DNA from: Maribacter sedimenticola
GTDB lineage: Bacteria; Bacteroidota; Bacteroidia; Flavobacteriales; Flavobacteriaceae
NCBI RefSeq assembly: GCF_900188415.1
Contig: NZ_FZNV01000001.1
Location: 833,501 to 897,500 of the forward strand
Direction of reading: 5' to 3'
Length of the DNA stretch: 64,000 bases
Made by a program: the position numbers and the translations under genes
Notes under the pieces: generated by a model
The model's database searches: none
What the model saw: the letters and a program-made list of their open reading frames with translations, nothing else
Told to the model about the DNA's origin: nothing
Part shown: one piece after another, positions 1 to 10,075 of the stretch
Layout: the number at the start of each line of letters is the position of its first letter
Numbering within the stretch: the first letter of the stretch is position 1

Positions 1-251
1 TTCATAATATAAACCCGGTTGGCACTTGCATCATTTACTAATATGTAGTTAGAGTCAATTTTAGTTTCATTAAATATTTCAACAGTTCCGATTGGAGTGA
101 AATCTTCATCTATGTTTAAATCCTCCTCAACTTCTGGTAATGTAGGGTTGTTTATGTCAAAAGCTATTTCATCTGCGTTAGTGCAGGAGTACACTCCATA
201 TATTAAGCTTAAGCAAATTAGGAGACAATAGTTTATTTGTTTTCTTCTCAA
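1..251 (-). CDS. Lipoprotein, N-terminal part (runs off window)
   Basis: This is an open frame on the minus strand whose 3' end lies outside the window. Its start shows a hydrophobic signal segment followed by a lipobox (YGVYSC), then an acidic stretch. The last visible residues read DSNYILVNDASANRVYIM. No ATG lies in frame between the upstream stop and the signal peptide, so the start must be TTG at 251 (or TTG at 257). The product should be an outer-membrane or periplasmic lipoprotein. The final visible segment vaguely recalls the first beta-propeller strand of arylsulfotransferase-like or YncE-like proteins, but this is a guess. Function is not assignable from 83 codons. Confidence 0.6.
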   Translation of the reverse strand, partial: MRRKQINYCLLICLSLIYGVYSCTNADEIAFDINNPTLPEVEEDLNIDEDFTPIGTVEIFNETKIDSNYILVNDASANRVYIM

Positions 252-375
252 AATCAAGAATTTTAGTACTTAAGGTAAGATTTATTAATTGTACATAGGA
301 TATTCCTACTTAAATAATTTAAAGCTCTTGTATACTCATTACTTCAAATTTCATTGTAATTTTAAGGTGGGTGAC

Positions 376-413
376 AATCTATTTTAATTGAAAAGTTATT
401 TTGAAAATAGATT
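376..413. repeat. Perfect 10-bp inverted repeat
   Basis: AATCTATTTT at 376-385 is the exact reverse complement of AAAATAGATT at 404-413, with an 18-base spacer. It lies just beyond the 422-449 terminator of the 481-1422 gene and upstream of the lipoprotein starting at 251. It may be a back-up terminator or an operator for that lipoprotein. No T-run follows in the minus direction. Confidence 0.45.
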
Positions 414-421
414 TTAAAAAT

Positions 422-449
422 AAAGCCACCCCAATATAGAGGTGGCTTT
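422..449 (-). terminator. Intrinsic terminator of the susCD-like operon
   Basis: AAAGCCACC (422-430) and GGTGGCTTT (441-449) form a 9-bp stem with a 10-base loop. Read on the minus strand the stem is followed by TATTTTT. It sits 32 bases past the stop codon of the last gene of the minus-strand operon. It also reads as a terminator on the plus strand. Confidence 0.8.
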
Positions 450-480
450 TTATCATAACGGTAATGTCAATTTACCAATA

Positions 481-1422
481 TTAATCCTTACAAAAATCTA
501 TTGTAATAGGACCTGCATCAGCACTTTGATAGCCACCAACTATGTTTCCGTTAGGTGTAACGATTTCAAATCCTATTTCGCCATATTCATCTCCAGGGAA
601 ATACCAATCTGCAGTTAAAGTACCTTCAGGTATTGTAATTGTTCCTACACCTGCTGATCCATCGTTTGGAACACAATCAGTTCCTCCAAGGAACGTTCCG
701 GCCGCTCCTGTATATGGAGAACAAAGTCCTACCTCTAATACTGTTCCGTCGTCTAGGGTTACGGTAATACCATCACCACCATTTCCAGTATTTGTTTGCC
801 ACCCATCACCATAAGAATCTGTCATGTTAATGGTCCATACACCAGGTGTTGGTGCTTTTGGAGGACAAACAACTGTAGCAGAATATAAAAATGGAGAGGA
901 AAAATACGATCCTGTCAACGTACCGGAATTCTGTGCGAATGAAAAGGATCTTCCATCATTTAAAATTAAAGCAAACCTAATTCTAAATTGGTCACTTCCA
1001 TCTATATCACTAGCGGAAATACCGGTAACTCCTAGAAGTTCTCCTAAAGTAGCGGAAAAGCTATATGTAGGTAATCCTCTATCGCCAACTCCAAATTCAG
1101 AAGAAGGAATAGTTGTTAACAAGGATTCTGCTACATCGCCTGGACCATTGCTTGGATCTGCGTCCAAAAAGCTTACATATACTTCCAAAGCATCAACCAA
1201 CGTACCGTCTGCCTCACTTTGAATTTCTAAATCAACAGAAAATTCACCAGTATCTACACCAATAGGCAATTCGTTGGATTTAACTTCTATAGTTCTCAAA
1301 ATTGCTCCTCTAGTGGTGTTGGCTACAACATCATCTACTACAGCATCTCCTTCATCGCAAGATGTGAACATCAGCGAAGTGAGCATACATGCTGCAAAAA
1401 CTTTATAATTTATTTTCATCAT
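481..1422 (-). CDS. SusCD-associated lipoprotein with DSYGDGW domain
   Basis: The last gene of the SusC/SusD-like operon starts 18 bases after the SusD-like gene. It encodes a 313-residue protein with a signal peptide and lipobox (LMFTSC), so it should be lipid-anchored in the cell envelope. The middle region looks like an all-beta adhesion or Ig-like module. The C-terminal third, from about residue 195, holds WTINMTDSYGDGWQTN and GGDGITVTLDDG, the DSYGDGW signature seen in many secreted flavobacterial proteins and likely a beta-sandwich. Four cysteines lie in this region. In such operons a third lipoprotein often serves as a surface glycan- or peptide-binding accessory. That role is inferred; the ligand is unknown. 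Two adjacent ATGs (1422, 1419) could start it. Confidence 0.75.
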   Translation of the reverse strand: MMKINYKVFAACMLTSLMFTSCDEGDAVVDDVVANTTRGAILRTIEVKSNELPIGVDTGEFSVDLEIQSEADGTLVDALEVYVSFLDADPSNGPGDVAESLLTTIPSSEFGVGDRGLPTYSFSATLGELLGVTGISASDIDGSDQFRIRFALILNDGRSFSFAQNSGTLTGSYFSSPFLYSATVVCPPKAPTPGVWTINMTDSYGDGWQTNTGNGGDGITVTLDDGTVLEVGLCSPYTGAAGTFLGGTDCVPNDGSAGVGTITIPEGTLTADWYFPGDEYGEIGFEIVTPNGNIVGGYQSADAGPITIDFCKD

Positions 1423-1440
1423 TTTAAGTTTTTTAATTAA

Positions 1441-3087
1441 TTAATTCGCTGGTGGAAATGCAGGGCTAGCTGGATTTGTATCCCAGAATACCTGAGTAGT
1501 TAGCGACGTTCTTTGTGTTAAATTTGGATTGGTAACTACCTCGTTTTGTGGAAGTAATAATGTTCTTGGGAATGCTCCCGGATCTGGCTCCCAGTTAGGA
1601 AGAACAGTAGTTGGGAATCCTGTTTTTCTATAGTAGTTCCAAGATTCTCCGCCTCCACCATATAAAGCAATCCAGTATTGCTCAGCAAAAACATTTTCTT
1701 TGTCGTCACCTGTAGCTGCGTTGTATTCAGCTACAATACCTTCAATATAATCAGAAACTTCATCTGCTGTAGGCTCAAAAGATTTGTCAGCTGTTCCGTC
1801 CAATGCTCCGAATGTTTGAACTTTAGCAATGGATTTAGTCATACCAGCTTCCATAAATGTTCCTCTTTCGGCATCTGTAGCAGCCATCTCGGCTCTCCAA
1901 AAATCAACCCATGAAGCTAATAGCATCGGTTCGATACCGGCACCACCGCCACCAACTCCTAAACCAACTTCACCAAAGCTATTGTCGTCAAAGCGACCTC
2001 CTGCTGGATATACGCCAGAAGCAGTTCTTGTAAATCCATCTGGAGGAGTACCTTCATCATTACCATGAGAACGTCCCCAATATCCATTGTCAACACTACA
2101 GTACGTATAACCACCATCTATATAATGCTGTGGAGGAACCACTAATGAACAAGCCAAAGTTTCTTCATTTGGATCAACAGGGTCGCCATTTATATCAAGT
2201 GCACCTGGTGTTCCGTCAACTTGTCTGTAAAAATAGTAGCGAATCCTTGGATCATCTTTCATCAACATGGTTTCCATTGTCCAATTTGAACGATATAAAT
2301 TTGCGCCACTTGGTGTATAATCACTGGCATAGTCAGGATGACGTGTGTCTGGCTGTAACTGATTGGTACCATAGGTAAACTGCAAGTCGTCCTCATTACT
2401 GCTGATAAAATTGTTTCCAGTTATAATACTATTAAAAGCAGATACATTACCAGTGGTTTTGTAAGCTTTTAGTTTTATGGTATTAATTACTTTAATCCAT
2501 TGTGAAGAATCCCCATCATAGTAAAAATCCGTAGCACCTTGCGTAGCAGGATTTGTGTTCAATAATGCCTGTGCTTCATCTAACAAACTTAGCGCTACTG
2601 CATAAATTGTTTCTCCATCATCTAATTTTGGAGCAGGAAACTCAACAGGATTCAAAGCTTCTGTATAAGCTGCATTACCAATCATATCAACTAATATGAC
2701 CAAACTATGTGCTTGTGCTATTTTTCCTAGTGCAACGTGAAAATCATAATTGATGTCCGAATCTGCATTTATTCTTTCAATTTCTTGAAGATTTGCAAAA
2801 ATGTTGCTGTAGGTTGTAGACCAAATGCCATTCATGGTTGCACCTTGGTAGTTATTGAAATAATCTCTACCTCCCATGAATTGGATTCTGGTTAATGCAC
2901 CGCCAATAGCGTTAAATGTACTAACGTTGTTTCTATAACCTAACTGTATGGTGTTAAGTAATAGATTAGGATCTCCCTGTGTAAGAATATTAGGGTTTTC
3001 TGTAAGATTCAATTCAGTGGTATCACAGGAGTTTAGAAAACTACCTGATATAAATACCACCAATATGTATTTAATTATTTTTTTCAT
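1441..3087 (-). CDS. SusD/RagB-like (SusD-like_2) lipoprotein
   Basis: The protein is an outer-membrane lipoprotein of the SusD-like_2 group, the surface lid that captures nutrients for the SusC channel encoded just upstream. The chosen start is the ATG at 3087, giving a KKIIKYILVV signal peptide and lipobox SFLNSC; the frame extends seven codons further up without improving the signal. Typical features are the helical N-terminal half with a TPR-like LxxIARIxxAHxLVxLVDxxGNxxYTEAL block and a glycine-rich central loop. The length of 548 residues is normal. No glycoside hydrolase, sulfatase or peptidase gene is linked, so the cargo cannot be deduced. SusD-like_2 members are often tied to non-glycan cargo, which makes peptides possible. 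Confidence 0.92.
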   Translation of the reverse strand: MKKIIKYILVVFISGSFLNSCDTTELNLTENPNILTQGDPNLLLNTIQLGYRNNVSTFNAIGGALTRIQFMGGRDYFNNYQGATMNGIWSTTYSNIFANLQEIERINADSDINYDFHVALGKIAQAHSLVILVDMIGNAAYTEALNPVEFPAPKLDDGETIYAVALSLLDEAQALLNTNPATQGATDFYYDGDSSQWIKVINTIKLKAYKTTGNVSAFNSIITGNNFISSNEDDLQFTYGTNQLQPDTRHPDYASDYTPSGANLYRSNWTMETMLMKDDPRIRYYFYRQVDGTPGALDINGDPVDPNEETLACSLVVPPQHYIDGGYTYCSVDNGYWGRSHGNDEGTPPDGFTRTASGVYPAGGRFDDNSFGEVGLGVGGGGAGIEPMLLASWVDFWRAEMAATDAERGTFMEAGMTKSIAKVQTFGALDGTADKSFEPTADEVSDYIEGIVAEYNAATGDDKENVFAEQYWIALYGGGGESWNYYRKTGFPTTVLPNWEPDPGAFPRTLLLPQNEVVTNPNLTQRTSLTTQVFWDTNPASPAFPPAN

Positions 3088-3111
3088 GATATATCTTGTT
3101 TTTAGCAATTT

Positions 3112-6100
3112 TTAAAAGGTCATCTTTACGCTCATACCATATCTTCTGGTACTTGGACCATTCAAGAAGTCAAATCCTCTACCATTACCTACACCAACAC
3201 CTGCTACGTTAGGGTCAAAATTTGCACCGTCAGGAGTATTATAGGCATCATACCAAAGGTTAAATCCTTGTACGGTAAATGTTAAGCTTCCAAAAGGTGT
3301 TTTTTCCAAAAATCTTTTTGGTAAGGAGTACCCTAAAGAAACTTCTTGCAAACGAATAACGGATGCATCATAAATTTTAGCTTCAGCAGGACCGAACAAC
3401 AAATTACTAAAGTAATACGTGGAGTTGTTGATCTGAACATCATTAGGTTGTCCTGTAGTTTGATTTACTCCAGGTAAGATATAAGTGTTTAACCTATCTT
3501 CTGTTTCAACGATCAAACCTCTACCAAGCAATGTTGCTATAGTACTGGACATGATGTCACCACCTTTAATATGGTTTATTTGAAATCCAAGACTCCAGTT
3601 CTTATAGGATAAGGAATTTATAAAGTTCATTGTGTAATCTGGTACGGCATCACCAATAATTGGAACATTACCATCTAGATCAGATTCCGTAATTACATAG
3701 TTACCAGCTGCATTTGTCAACAAATCCCCATTTTCATTTCTAGCGAACGCAGTACCAACAATACTACCTAAAGACTCACCTTTAATTGCGGCATTACCAC
3801 CAATGAATAAGGCTGAGTTACCAGTATAAATGATGATATCCTGTTCTTGCTCTTCAACAATTTCTTTATTGGCAAAGAAATTCACACTAGATTTCCAGCT
3901 AAATCCATCAGGATTTCTGAAGAAATCAATTCCTAGATCTGCTTCATAACCCTTGTTACTGATTTGTCCAATGTTACTTTGAGTAAACTGGAATCCTGTA
4001 GAAGGTGATAACGGTTCCGTAACTATAAGGTCATCTGTTCTTCTATCATAATATGTAGCGTCCAATGACACACGATTGTTGAAGAATTTACTTTCAAAAC
4101 CTACTTCAAATTCTTTTAACAATTCAGGCTTTAAATTAGGATTGGCTTTAAATGAACTAATACTGTTCAAGGTTACGGGTCCAAATGCTCCACCAGACTG
4201 TTGAGTGTTTTGGTCAACACCACTTACCGTTGGGTAATTTTCTGGGAAGTTTGCAGATGTTCCGTAACTAGCTCTTAATTTAAGATAATTCAATCCTCCT
4301 TCTGATCTTAATCCTGAAAAAGCAGCGGTAGGTAAGAAAGATAAACTAGCACCAGGATAGGTAAGACTTCTGTTCTCCGTAATTAGGTTGGAAACCCAAT
4401 CCGTACGACTACTTAAGTTAAGGAACAACATGTTATCATAATCAATACTAACATCTCCAAAGACACCAACAATATTTCTTTTTCTAGAAAATTGTATCGG
4501 TAATTGATTTTCATAATTGAAATGTCTCCTAACACCAAATACTATTTGTCCTGAACTTGCGACACCTTGTCTGTCGTATTCATCTGAACGAGCATTGGCA
4601 CCAACGTTAAATGTTAATCCTATTTTATCGGATATATCATAATTACCGTTTAAGCTAAATGTATGGTCCCAAATAGTATTATTGTTGTCAAATGTATTTA
4701 AGAATCCAAAAATATCGAAATCAAATTCTACACCTCCTTTGTCAGAAAACTGAGTGTTTCTTTCGTTGTAGAAATCAAGACCGGTTCTAAATGTAGTCCC
4801 AAGATTCTCATTTATTTCATAAGACAATGATGTGTTAAAATAGAATCTATTTGTTAACTGATTGAATTTAATGTGTTCAGTTACCCAACGTGGATTGATT
4901 ATGTCGTTACCGTTTCTATAGTAAACACTACCACCTGTTACAGGGTTTTCATATGGCAGGCCCATTAAATCTACGTTTCTTGGTGTAAATAATACTGCAC
5001 CATAAACCGAGTTGGAACTAATACCACCGTTACCCCTACTTGCAGATACGGGTGGAGTATCATAATCTGTTCTTGAATAGTTCATAGTTCCTGCAATGGT
5101 GAATTTGTTGCTTAATTTTGAACGCCCACCAACAGAAAAGTTTATACGTCTTAATTGGTTGCCTGGTGTAAAACCAACATCGTTTAAATGTCCTAAGTTG
5201 GCATTATACGTTGTATTGCCATCTTGTGAACCGCCAGAAAAGTTAACAGAGGTATTGGTCACATGGCCAGGAGCAAAAAATTCCTCTACGGAATCATAAG
5301 GTCTCCAGTCATAACGTGCACCTTGTAATTCAGGGAATGCTTCTCTTGTACCTGCAATTGCCGTAGTTGAATAAGGATGCTCCAAAGTTCCATTTTCATC
5401 AATGGCAGCTTGAGCTCCCCATCCAGCCGTTCCTTCTCTATCGAAACTTGGTCCCCAGTTACTGAAGAACCATCCAAATGCTTGATCAAAACCACCACCA
5501 TATTTAGTTTGGTATTCTGGTAAGGATGCATATTCGTTAGTAAAGTAAGATGTGTTTACAGAAATCTCATTCTTTTTAACACCACCCGTATTAGCTGCTG
5601 CTTTGGTCGTAACAAGTATTACACCGTTTTTACCAAGTGTACCATATAAAGTAGTTGCCGCCAAACCTTTAAGTACTTCAATGTTGGCAATATTATTAGG
5701 GTCAATATCCAAGAAACGTGATGATCCGGTATTTCCAGAAAGGAAATCTCCGCCACTGTTGGTGTCATTACTGAAAGGAACACCATCTACAATAAATAAA
5801 GCTTGGTTACTTCCACTAAATGAACTTAAACCTCTAATTGTCACACTCGTTGCAGAACCGGACATACCACCACCAGAAGTAATGTTAACACCAGCGGCTT
5901 TACCAGCAAGTACACGCGCAACGTCACCTTCAGCTCTAGATTCCAAAGCTTCTTGACCAACTGAACTTGTTGCGTAACCTAAGGCCTTCTTTTCACGTTT
6001 AATACCTTGTGCAGTTACCACAACCTCTTCAAGAGCTTGAGCATCTTCCTGCATTGCAACATTAACCGTGTCTCCTGCCCCTACAGTTTGACGAACAGCT

Positions 6101-6336
6101 TTTTGTCCAATGTAGGTAAATAGTAAAGTTTGTCCTTGTGAGGCACTGATGGAATAATTTCCATCGAAATCGGTCTGGGTACCGTTAGTGGTGCCCTCGA
6201 CTACAATGTTTACCCCAGGCAAAGGAAGCCCTTCTTGATCAGTAACCGTACCGGAAACTGTTTTTTGCTGTGCGAACGAAAGATGCACAACTAACGCCAA
6301 AAGTAGCGTTAACAATCCTTTTAGTTTTGTTCTCAT
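3112..6336 (-). CDS. SusC/RagA-family TonB-dependent receptor
   Basis: This is an outer-membrane TonB-dependent transporter of 1074 residues, the channel partner of the SusD-like lipoprotein that follows 24 bases downstream. From the ATG at 6336 there is a signal peptide ending near AQQ. A carboxypeptidase-regulatory-like beta domain follows (about 27-105, VSGTVTDQEGLPLPGVN). Next come the SusC linker EEVVVTAQGIKREKKALGYA and a plug domain with SVTIRGLSSFSG and LFIVDGVP. The 22-strand barrel ends in the aromatic C-terminus MSVKMTF expected for BamA-dependent insertion. An upstream in-frame ATG at 6366 would spoil the signal peptide. Substrate unknown. Energy would come from TonB/ExbBD, encoded elsewhere. 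Confidence 0.95.
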   Translation of the reverse strand: MRTKLKGLLTLLLALVVHLSFAQQKTVSGTVTDQEGLPLPGVNIVVEGTTNGTQTDFDGNYSISASQGQTLLFTYIGQKAVRQTVGAGDTVNVAMQEDAQALEEVVVTAQGIKREKKALGYATSSVGQEALESRAEGDVARVLAGKAAGVNITSGGGMSGSATSVTIRGLSSFSGSNQALFIVDGVPFSNDTNSGGDFLSGNTGSSRFLDIDPNNIANIEVLKGLAATTLYGTLGKNGVILVTTKAAANTGGVKKNEISVNTSYFTNEYASLPEYQTKYGGGFDQAFGWFFSNWGPSFDREGTAGWGAQAAIDENGTLEHPYSTTAIAGTREAFPELQGARYDWRPYDSVEEFFAPGHVTNTSVNFSGGSQDGNTTYNANLGHLNDVGFTPGNQLRRINFSVGGRSKLSNKFTIAGTMNYSRTDYDTPPVSASRGNGGISSNSVYGAVLFTPRNVDLMGLPYENPVTGGSVYYRNGNDIINPRWVTEHIKFNQLTNRFYFNTSLSYEINENLGTTFRTGLDFYNERNTQFSDKGGVEFDFDIFGFLNTFDNNNTIWDHTFSLNGNYDISDKIGLTFNVGANARSDEYDRQGVASSGQIVFGVRRHFNYENQLPIQFSRKRNIVGVFGDVSIDYDNMLFLNLSSRTDWVSNLITENRSLTYPGASLSFLPTAAFSGLRSEGGLNYLKLRASYGTSANFPENYPTVSGVDQNTQQSGGAFGPVTLNSISSFKANPNLKPELLKEFEVGFESKFFNNRVSLDATYYDRRTDDLIVTEPLSPSTGFQFTQSNIGQISNKGYEADLGIDFFRNPDGFSWKSSVNFFANKEIVEEQEQDIIIYTGNSALFIGGNAAIKGESLGSIVGTAFARNENGDLLTNAAGNYVITESDLDGNVPIIGDAVPDYTMNFINSLSYKNWSLGFQINHIKGGDIMSSTIATLLGRGLIVETEDRLNTYILPGVNQTTGQPNDVQINNSTYYFSNLLFGPAEAKIYDASVIRLQEVSLGYSLPKRFLEKTPFGSLTFTVQGFNLWYDAYNTPDGANFDPNVAGVGVGNGRGFDFLNGPSTRRYGMSVKMTF

Positions 6337-6738
6337 TTTTAAATTATTTGAATTAGCTAGCGGCAAACTTCACAATAAACTGTTAATAATGCAAGTGAAT
6401 TTTAATAAAACTTTAAGGAAACTCATAAAATTATTAGTTACAGATAAAACACCGCGCATATTTTAAGTTATATAATTTTACCCCTTAAATTTTGAGAATA
6501 TGCTAATTTCATAGAGAATGCGACGTTAAAATATGTTGGAATTTGATTACGCGATAAAGAAATTTTCATCTAAAAATTTAACGAACTGAGCAGATAAATT
6601 TTAACACTAATAAAGGGTTGAAAATCAAATAGTAAAAAAAATATAAAAATAATTTGATCAGGGTTTGAATTATTCTGAAATATCACTACATTTGCCGACC
6701 CTTAAAGTAGGGGTAATTTTTATACATTATATTATAGT
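6337..6738. other. Divergent intergenic region (susC-like / rpsL)
   Basis: This is 402 bases of very AT-rich DNA between the minus-strand SusC gene and rpsL. On the plus strand it carries the rpsL promoter (6665-6694) and a short leader with a weak ACCC/GGGT hairpin (6698-6714). On the minus strand I found no clean TAnnTTTG for the SusC gene, which may use another sigma factor. No ORF or RNA gene was recognised in it. Confidence 0.6.
6665..6694 (+). promoter_or_regulatory. Flavobacterial housekeeping promoter of rpsL superoperon
   Basis: TTG at 6665-6667 (within TTTG) and TACATTTG at 6687-6694 are separated by 19 bases. This matches the Bacteroidota primary-sigma consensus TTG-N19-TAnnTTTG. 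Transcription should begin about 6700, giving a leader of roughly 39 bases before rpsL. Confidence 0.75.
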
Positions 6739-7113
6739 ATGCCAACAATATCACAATTAGTACGAATAGGAAGAGAGACGATTACTAAGAAGAGTAAATC
6801 GGCTGCTTTGGATTCGTGTCCTCAGAGAAGAGGTGTTTGTACACGTGTTTATACTACAACACCAAAGAAACCAAATTCAGCTATGCGTAAAGTAGCAAGG
6901 GTAAGGTTAACCAATGGTAAAGAAGTGAACGCTTACATTCCCGGTGAAGGACATAATCTACAAGAGCACTCGATAGTATTAGTAAGAGGCGGAAGAGTTA
7001 AAGATTTACCAGGGGTAAGGTATCATATTGTACGTGGTGCATTGGACACAGCAGGTGTGGCCGGTAGAACACAACGTAGATCAAAATATGGCGCTAAGAG
7101 ACCTAAGAAGTAA
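6739..7113 (+). CDS. rpsL: 30S ribosomal protein S12
   Basis: S12 sits at the decoding-centre interface of the 30S subunit and takes part in proofreading. The 124 residues equal the usual length. Conserved loops are present: [11 protein letters not shown] (about 41-51) and [14 protein letters not shown] (about 83-96), the latter with the aspartate that RimO methylthiolates in other bacteria. Lysines stand at the positions where streptomycin resistance substitutions are known, so the sequence is of the sensitive type. It is the first gene of the superoperon, 23 bases before rpsG. Confidence 0.98.
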   Translation: MPTISQLVRIGRETITKKSKSAALDSCPQRRGVCTRVYTTTPKKPNSAMRKVARVRLTNGKEVNAYIPGEGHNLQEHSIVLVRGGRVKDLPGVRYHIVRGALDTAGVAGRTQRRSKYGAKRPKK

Positions 7114-7136
7114 TTAAACTTGTTTAAAAGGAAGTA

Positions 7137-7613
7137 ATGAGAAAAAGACAGGCAAAGAAAAGACCACTTTTACCGGATCCAAGGTTTAACGACCAATTGG
7201 TTACGCGTTTCGTCAATATGATGATGTGGGATGGTAAGAAATCAGTCGCTTTTAGTGTTTTTTACGATGCAATAGACATCGTTGATGCTAAAAAGACAGA
7301 TGATGAGAAAACAGCTTTGGAGTTATGGAAAGATGCATTGAGCAATGTTATGCCGCATGTTGAGGTTCGTAGTAGAAGAGTTGGTGGGGCAACGTTCCAG
7401 ATTCCAATGCAGATTAGACCGGATAGAAAAATATCTACCGCTATGAAGTGGTTGATCAGTTATGCAAGAAAGCGTAATGAAAAAGGAATGTCTCAAAAAT
7501 TGGCAGGTGAAATTTTAGCTGCGGCCAAAGAAGAAGGTGCTGCCGTTAAGAAAAGGGTCGATACGCACAAAATGGCAGAGGCAAACAAAGCATTCTCTCA
7601 CTTTAGATTCTAA
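7137..7613 (+). CDS. rpsG: 30S ribosomal protein S7
   Basis: S7 nucleates assembly of the 30S head on the 3' domain of 16S rRNA and contacts E-site tRNA. It has 158 residues, the usual size, with the basic N-terminus [17 protein letters not shown] and the conserved [16 protein letters not shown] beta-hairpin region. It lies between rpsL and fusA, six bases from the fusA start. In E. coli S7 is the str-operon repressor; no obvious S7-binding structure is visible in the 23-base rpsL-rpsG gap here. Confidence 0.98.
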   Translation: MRKRQAKKRPLLPDPRFNDQLVTRFVNMMMWDGKKSVAFSVFYDAIDIVDAKKTDDEKTALELWKDALSNVMPHVEVRSRRVGGATFQIPMQIRPDRKISTAMKWLISYARKRNEKGMSQKLAGEILAAAKEEGAAVKKRVDTHKMAEANKAFSHFRF

Positions 7614-7619
7614 TATATA

Positions 7620-9752
7620 ATGGCAAGAGATTTAAAATACACTAGAAATATTGGAATTGCCGCGCATATTGATGCCGGTAAGACTACGACTACTGAACGT
7701 ATACTTTTTTATACAGGGGTAAGTCATAAAATTGGAGAGGTTCATGATGGTGCTGCCACTATGGACTGGATGGAGCAAGAACAGGAAAGAGGTATTACCA
7801 TTACTTCTGCGGCTACAACTTGTACATGGAAATTTCCTTTGGAGAATGCAAAGGAATTGGAAGAAACAAAAGATTATCATTTTAATATTATCGATACACC
7901 GGGACACGTTGATTTTACCGTTGAGGTAAACCGTTCCTTGCGTGTTTTGGATGGTTTGGTGTTTTTGTTCAGTGCGGTTGATGGTGTTGAGCCTCAATCG
8001 GAAACAAACTGGAGATTGGCGGATAATTACAAGGTGCCAAGAATTGGTTTTGTAAACAAAATGGACCGTCAGGGATCTAATTTCCTAATGGTGTGCAAGC
8101 AAGTTAAGGAGATGTTGGGTTCTAATGCAGTTCCTATTGTTTTGCCTATTGGTGATGAAGCTGATTTCAAAGGTATAGTTGATTTGGCCAAGAATAGAGC
8201 TATTGTTTGGCATGATGACAACTTTGGTTCTACTTTCGATGTCATCGATATACCTGAAGATATGAAAGCTGAGGTTAAGGAGTATAGAGCTGCCTTGATT
8301 GAAGCTGTTGCAGAATATGATGAGGAGTTGATGGAGAAGTTCTTTGAGGACGAAGATTCCATTACCGAAGAAGAAGTACATGCCGCATTAAGAGCTGCTG
8401 TTATGGATCGTGCGATCATTCCTATGATCTGTGGTTCTTCTTTTAAGAATAAAGGTGTTCAGTTTTTATTGGATGCTGTATGTAGATATTTACCTTCTCC
8501 TATAGATAAGGATGCAATTGAAGGAACAAATCCTGAAACTGGTCAAGTAGAGAAGCGTAAACCAAATGTTAAGGAGCCATTTGCGGCCTTGGCGTTTAAA
8601 ATTGCCACCGATCCATTTGTTGGAAGATTGGCATTCTTTAGAACATATTCTGGTCGTTTGGATGCTGGTTCATACATTTTGAACAATCGTTCAGGTAAGA
8701 AAGAGCGTATTTCTCGAATATATCAGATGCACTCTAATAAGCAAAATGCGATCGATTTTATTGAAGCAGGTGATATTGGTGCAGCGGTAGGTTTTAAGGA
8801 TATCAAGACAGGGGATACTATGTCTGATGAGAAACACCCAATCGTTTTGGAAAGTATGAACTTCCCAGAGCCGGTTATTGGTATTGCTGTAGAGCCTAAG
8901 ACCAAGGCAGATGTAGATAAGTTGGGTATGGCTTTGGCTAAATTGGCTGAAGAAGATCCTACATTCCAAGTTAAGACAGATGAGGCTTCGGGACAGACTA
9001 TTATTTCCGGGATGGGCGAGCTTCACTTAGATATTATCGTTGACCGTCTAAGAAGGGAATTTAAGGTTGAGGTTAGCCAAGGTGAGCCTCAGGTGGAATA
9101 TAAGGAAGCGTTGACTAAAACAGCGTCTCACAGAGAGGTTTACAAGAAACAATCTGGTGGTCGTGGTAAGTTTGGTGATATTGTTTTCGAAATGGGTCCT
9201 GCGGATGAGGATTTTGAAGGAGAAGGTCTTCAGTTTGTCGATGAGATTAAAGGTGGACGTATTCCTAAGGAATTTATACCTGCTGTTGAAAAAGGATTTG
9301 TTGCTGCTATGCAGAACGGACCTTTGGCAGGTTATGAGATGGATACCATGAAAGTTGTTCTTAAGGATGGTTCTTTCCACCCTGTGGATTCGGATGCACT
9401 TTCTTTCGAGCTTGCTGCAAAAATGGGTTACAAGGCCGCTGGTAAAGCTGCTGGTGCTGTAATCATGGAGCCTATTATGAAACTGGAAGTTATTACTCCG
9501 GAAGAAAATATGGGTGATATCGTGGGTGACTTGAATAGAAGAAGAGGTACTATTGGCGATATGAGCGATAGGGCAGGTGCTAAAGTTGTTAAAGGTACTG
9601 TTCCTTTATCTGAAATGTTCGGTTATGTTACTTCATTGAGAACATTGTCTTCAGGTCGTGCAACTTCAACTATGGAATTTTCACACTATGCAGAAACTCC
9701 TTCCAATATATCGGAAGAAGTGATAAAAGCAGCAAAAGGAATAACAGCATAA
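7620..9752 (+). CDS. fusA: Elongation factor G
   Basis: EF-G is the translational GTPase that drives tRNA-mRNA translocation and helps ribosome recycling. The G motifs are intact: AHIDAGKTT (about 15-23), DTPGHVDF (92-99) and NKMDR (146-150). Domains II-V follow at normal length (710 residues). The next gene is rpsJ, 9 bases on. The tuf gene that follows fusA in Proteobacteria is missing here, so EF-Tu must be encoded elsewhere. Confidence 0.98.
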   Translation: MARDLKYTRNIGIAAHIDAGKTTTTERILFYTGVSHKIGEVHDGAATMDWMEQEQERGITITSAATTCTWKFPLENAKELEETKDYHFNIIDTPGHVDFTVEVNRSLRVLDGLVFLFSAVDGVEPQSETNWRLADNYKVPRIGFVNKMDRQGSNFLMVCKQVKEMLGSNAVPIVLPIGDEADFKGIVDLAKNRAIVWHDDNFGSTFDVIDIPEDMKAEVKEYRAALIEAVAEYDEELMEKFFEDEDSITEEEVHAALRAAVMDRAIIPMICGSSFKNKGVQFLLDAVCRYLPSPIDKDAIEGTNPETGQVEKRKPNVKEPFAALAFKIATDPFVGRLAFFRTYSGRLDAGSYILNNRSGKKERISRIYQMHSNKQNAIDFIEAGDIGAAVGFKDIKTGDTMSDEKHPIVLESMNFPEPVIGIAVEPKTKADVDKLGMALAKLAEEDPTFQVKTDEASGQTIISGMGELHLDIIVDRLRREFKVEVSQGEPQVEYKEALTKTASHREVYKKQSGGRGKFGDIVFEMGPADEDFEGEGLQFVDEIKGGRIPKEFIPAVEKGFVAAMQNGPLAGYEMDTMKVVLKDGSFHPVDSDALSFELAAKMGYKAAGKAAGAVIMEPIMKLEVITPEENMGDIVGDLNRRRGTIGDMSDRAGAKVVKGTVPLSEMFGYVTSLRTLSSGRATSTMEFSHYAETPSNISEEVIKAAKGITA

Positions 9753-9761
9753 ATTTAGGAC

Positions 9762-10067
9762 ATGAGTCAAAAAATTAGAATAAAACTAAAATCCTACGAT
9801 CACAATTTAGTGGATAAATCCGCTGAAAAGATTGTAAAGACGGTAAAGACAACCGGTGCTGTTGTTACAGGGCCAATTCCTTTGCCAACACATAAAAAGA
9901 TATTTACGGTATTGCGTTCACCGCACGTAAATAAAAAATCAAGAGAGCAGTTTCAGTTAAGTTCTTATAAAAGATTACTTGATATCTATAGCTCTTCTTC
10001 TAAAACTATTGATGCACTTATGAAGCTTGAGCTTCCTAGTGGTGTAGAAGTAGAGATCAAGGTGTAA
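9762..10067 (+). CDS. rpsJ: 30S ribosomal protein S10
   Basis: S10 is part of the 30S head and, as NusE, of transcription antitermination complexes. It has 101 residues with the expected [28 protein letters not shown] core loop region. It is joined to fusA (9-base gap) and separated from rplC by a 142-base structured spacer. That spacer is unusual, since in most bacteria rpsJ and rplC are nearly contiguous and the regulatory leader precedes rpsJ. Confidence 0.98.
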   Translation: MSQKIRIKLKSYDHNLVDKSAEKIVKTVKTTGAVVTGPIPLPTHKKIFTVLRSPHVNKKSREQFQLSSYKRLLDIYSSSSKTIDALMKLELPSGVEVEIKV

Positions 10068-10075
10068 GTAATTAA

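Noticed and set aside
542-1222. Two plus-strand frames (90 and 132 codons) opposite the DSYGDGW lipoprotein
   Set aside because: Low-complexity, proline/serine-rich translations typical of antisense to a beta-rich acidic protein; no signal or motif.
5286-5531. Minus-strand alternative frame inside the SusC gene
   Set aside because: It overlaps the SusC barrel in another frame; the SusC frame is continuous and conserved.
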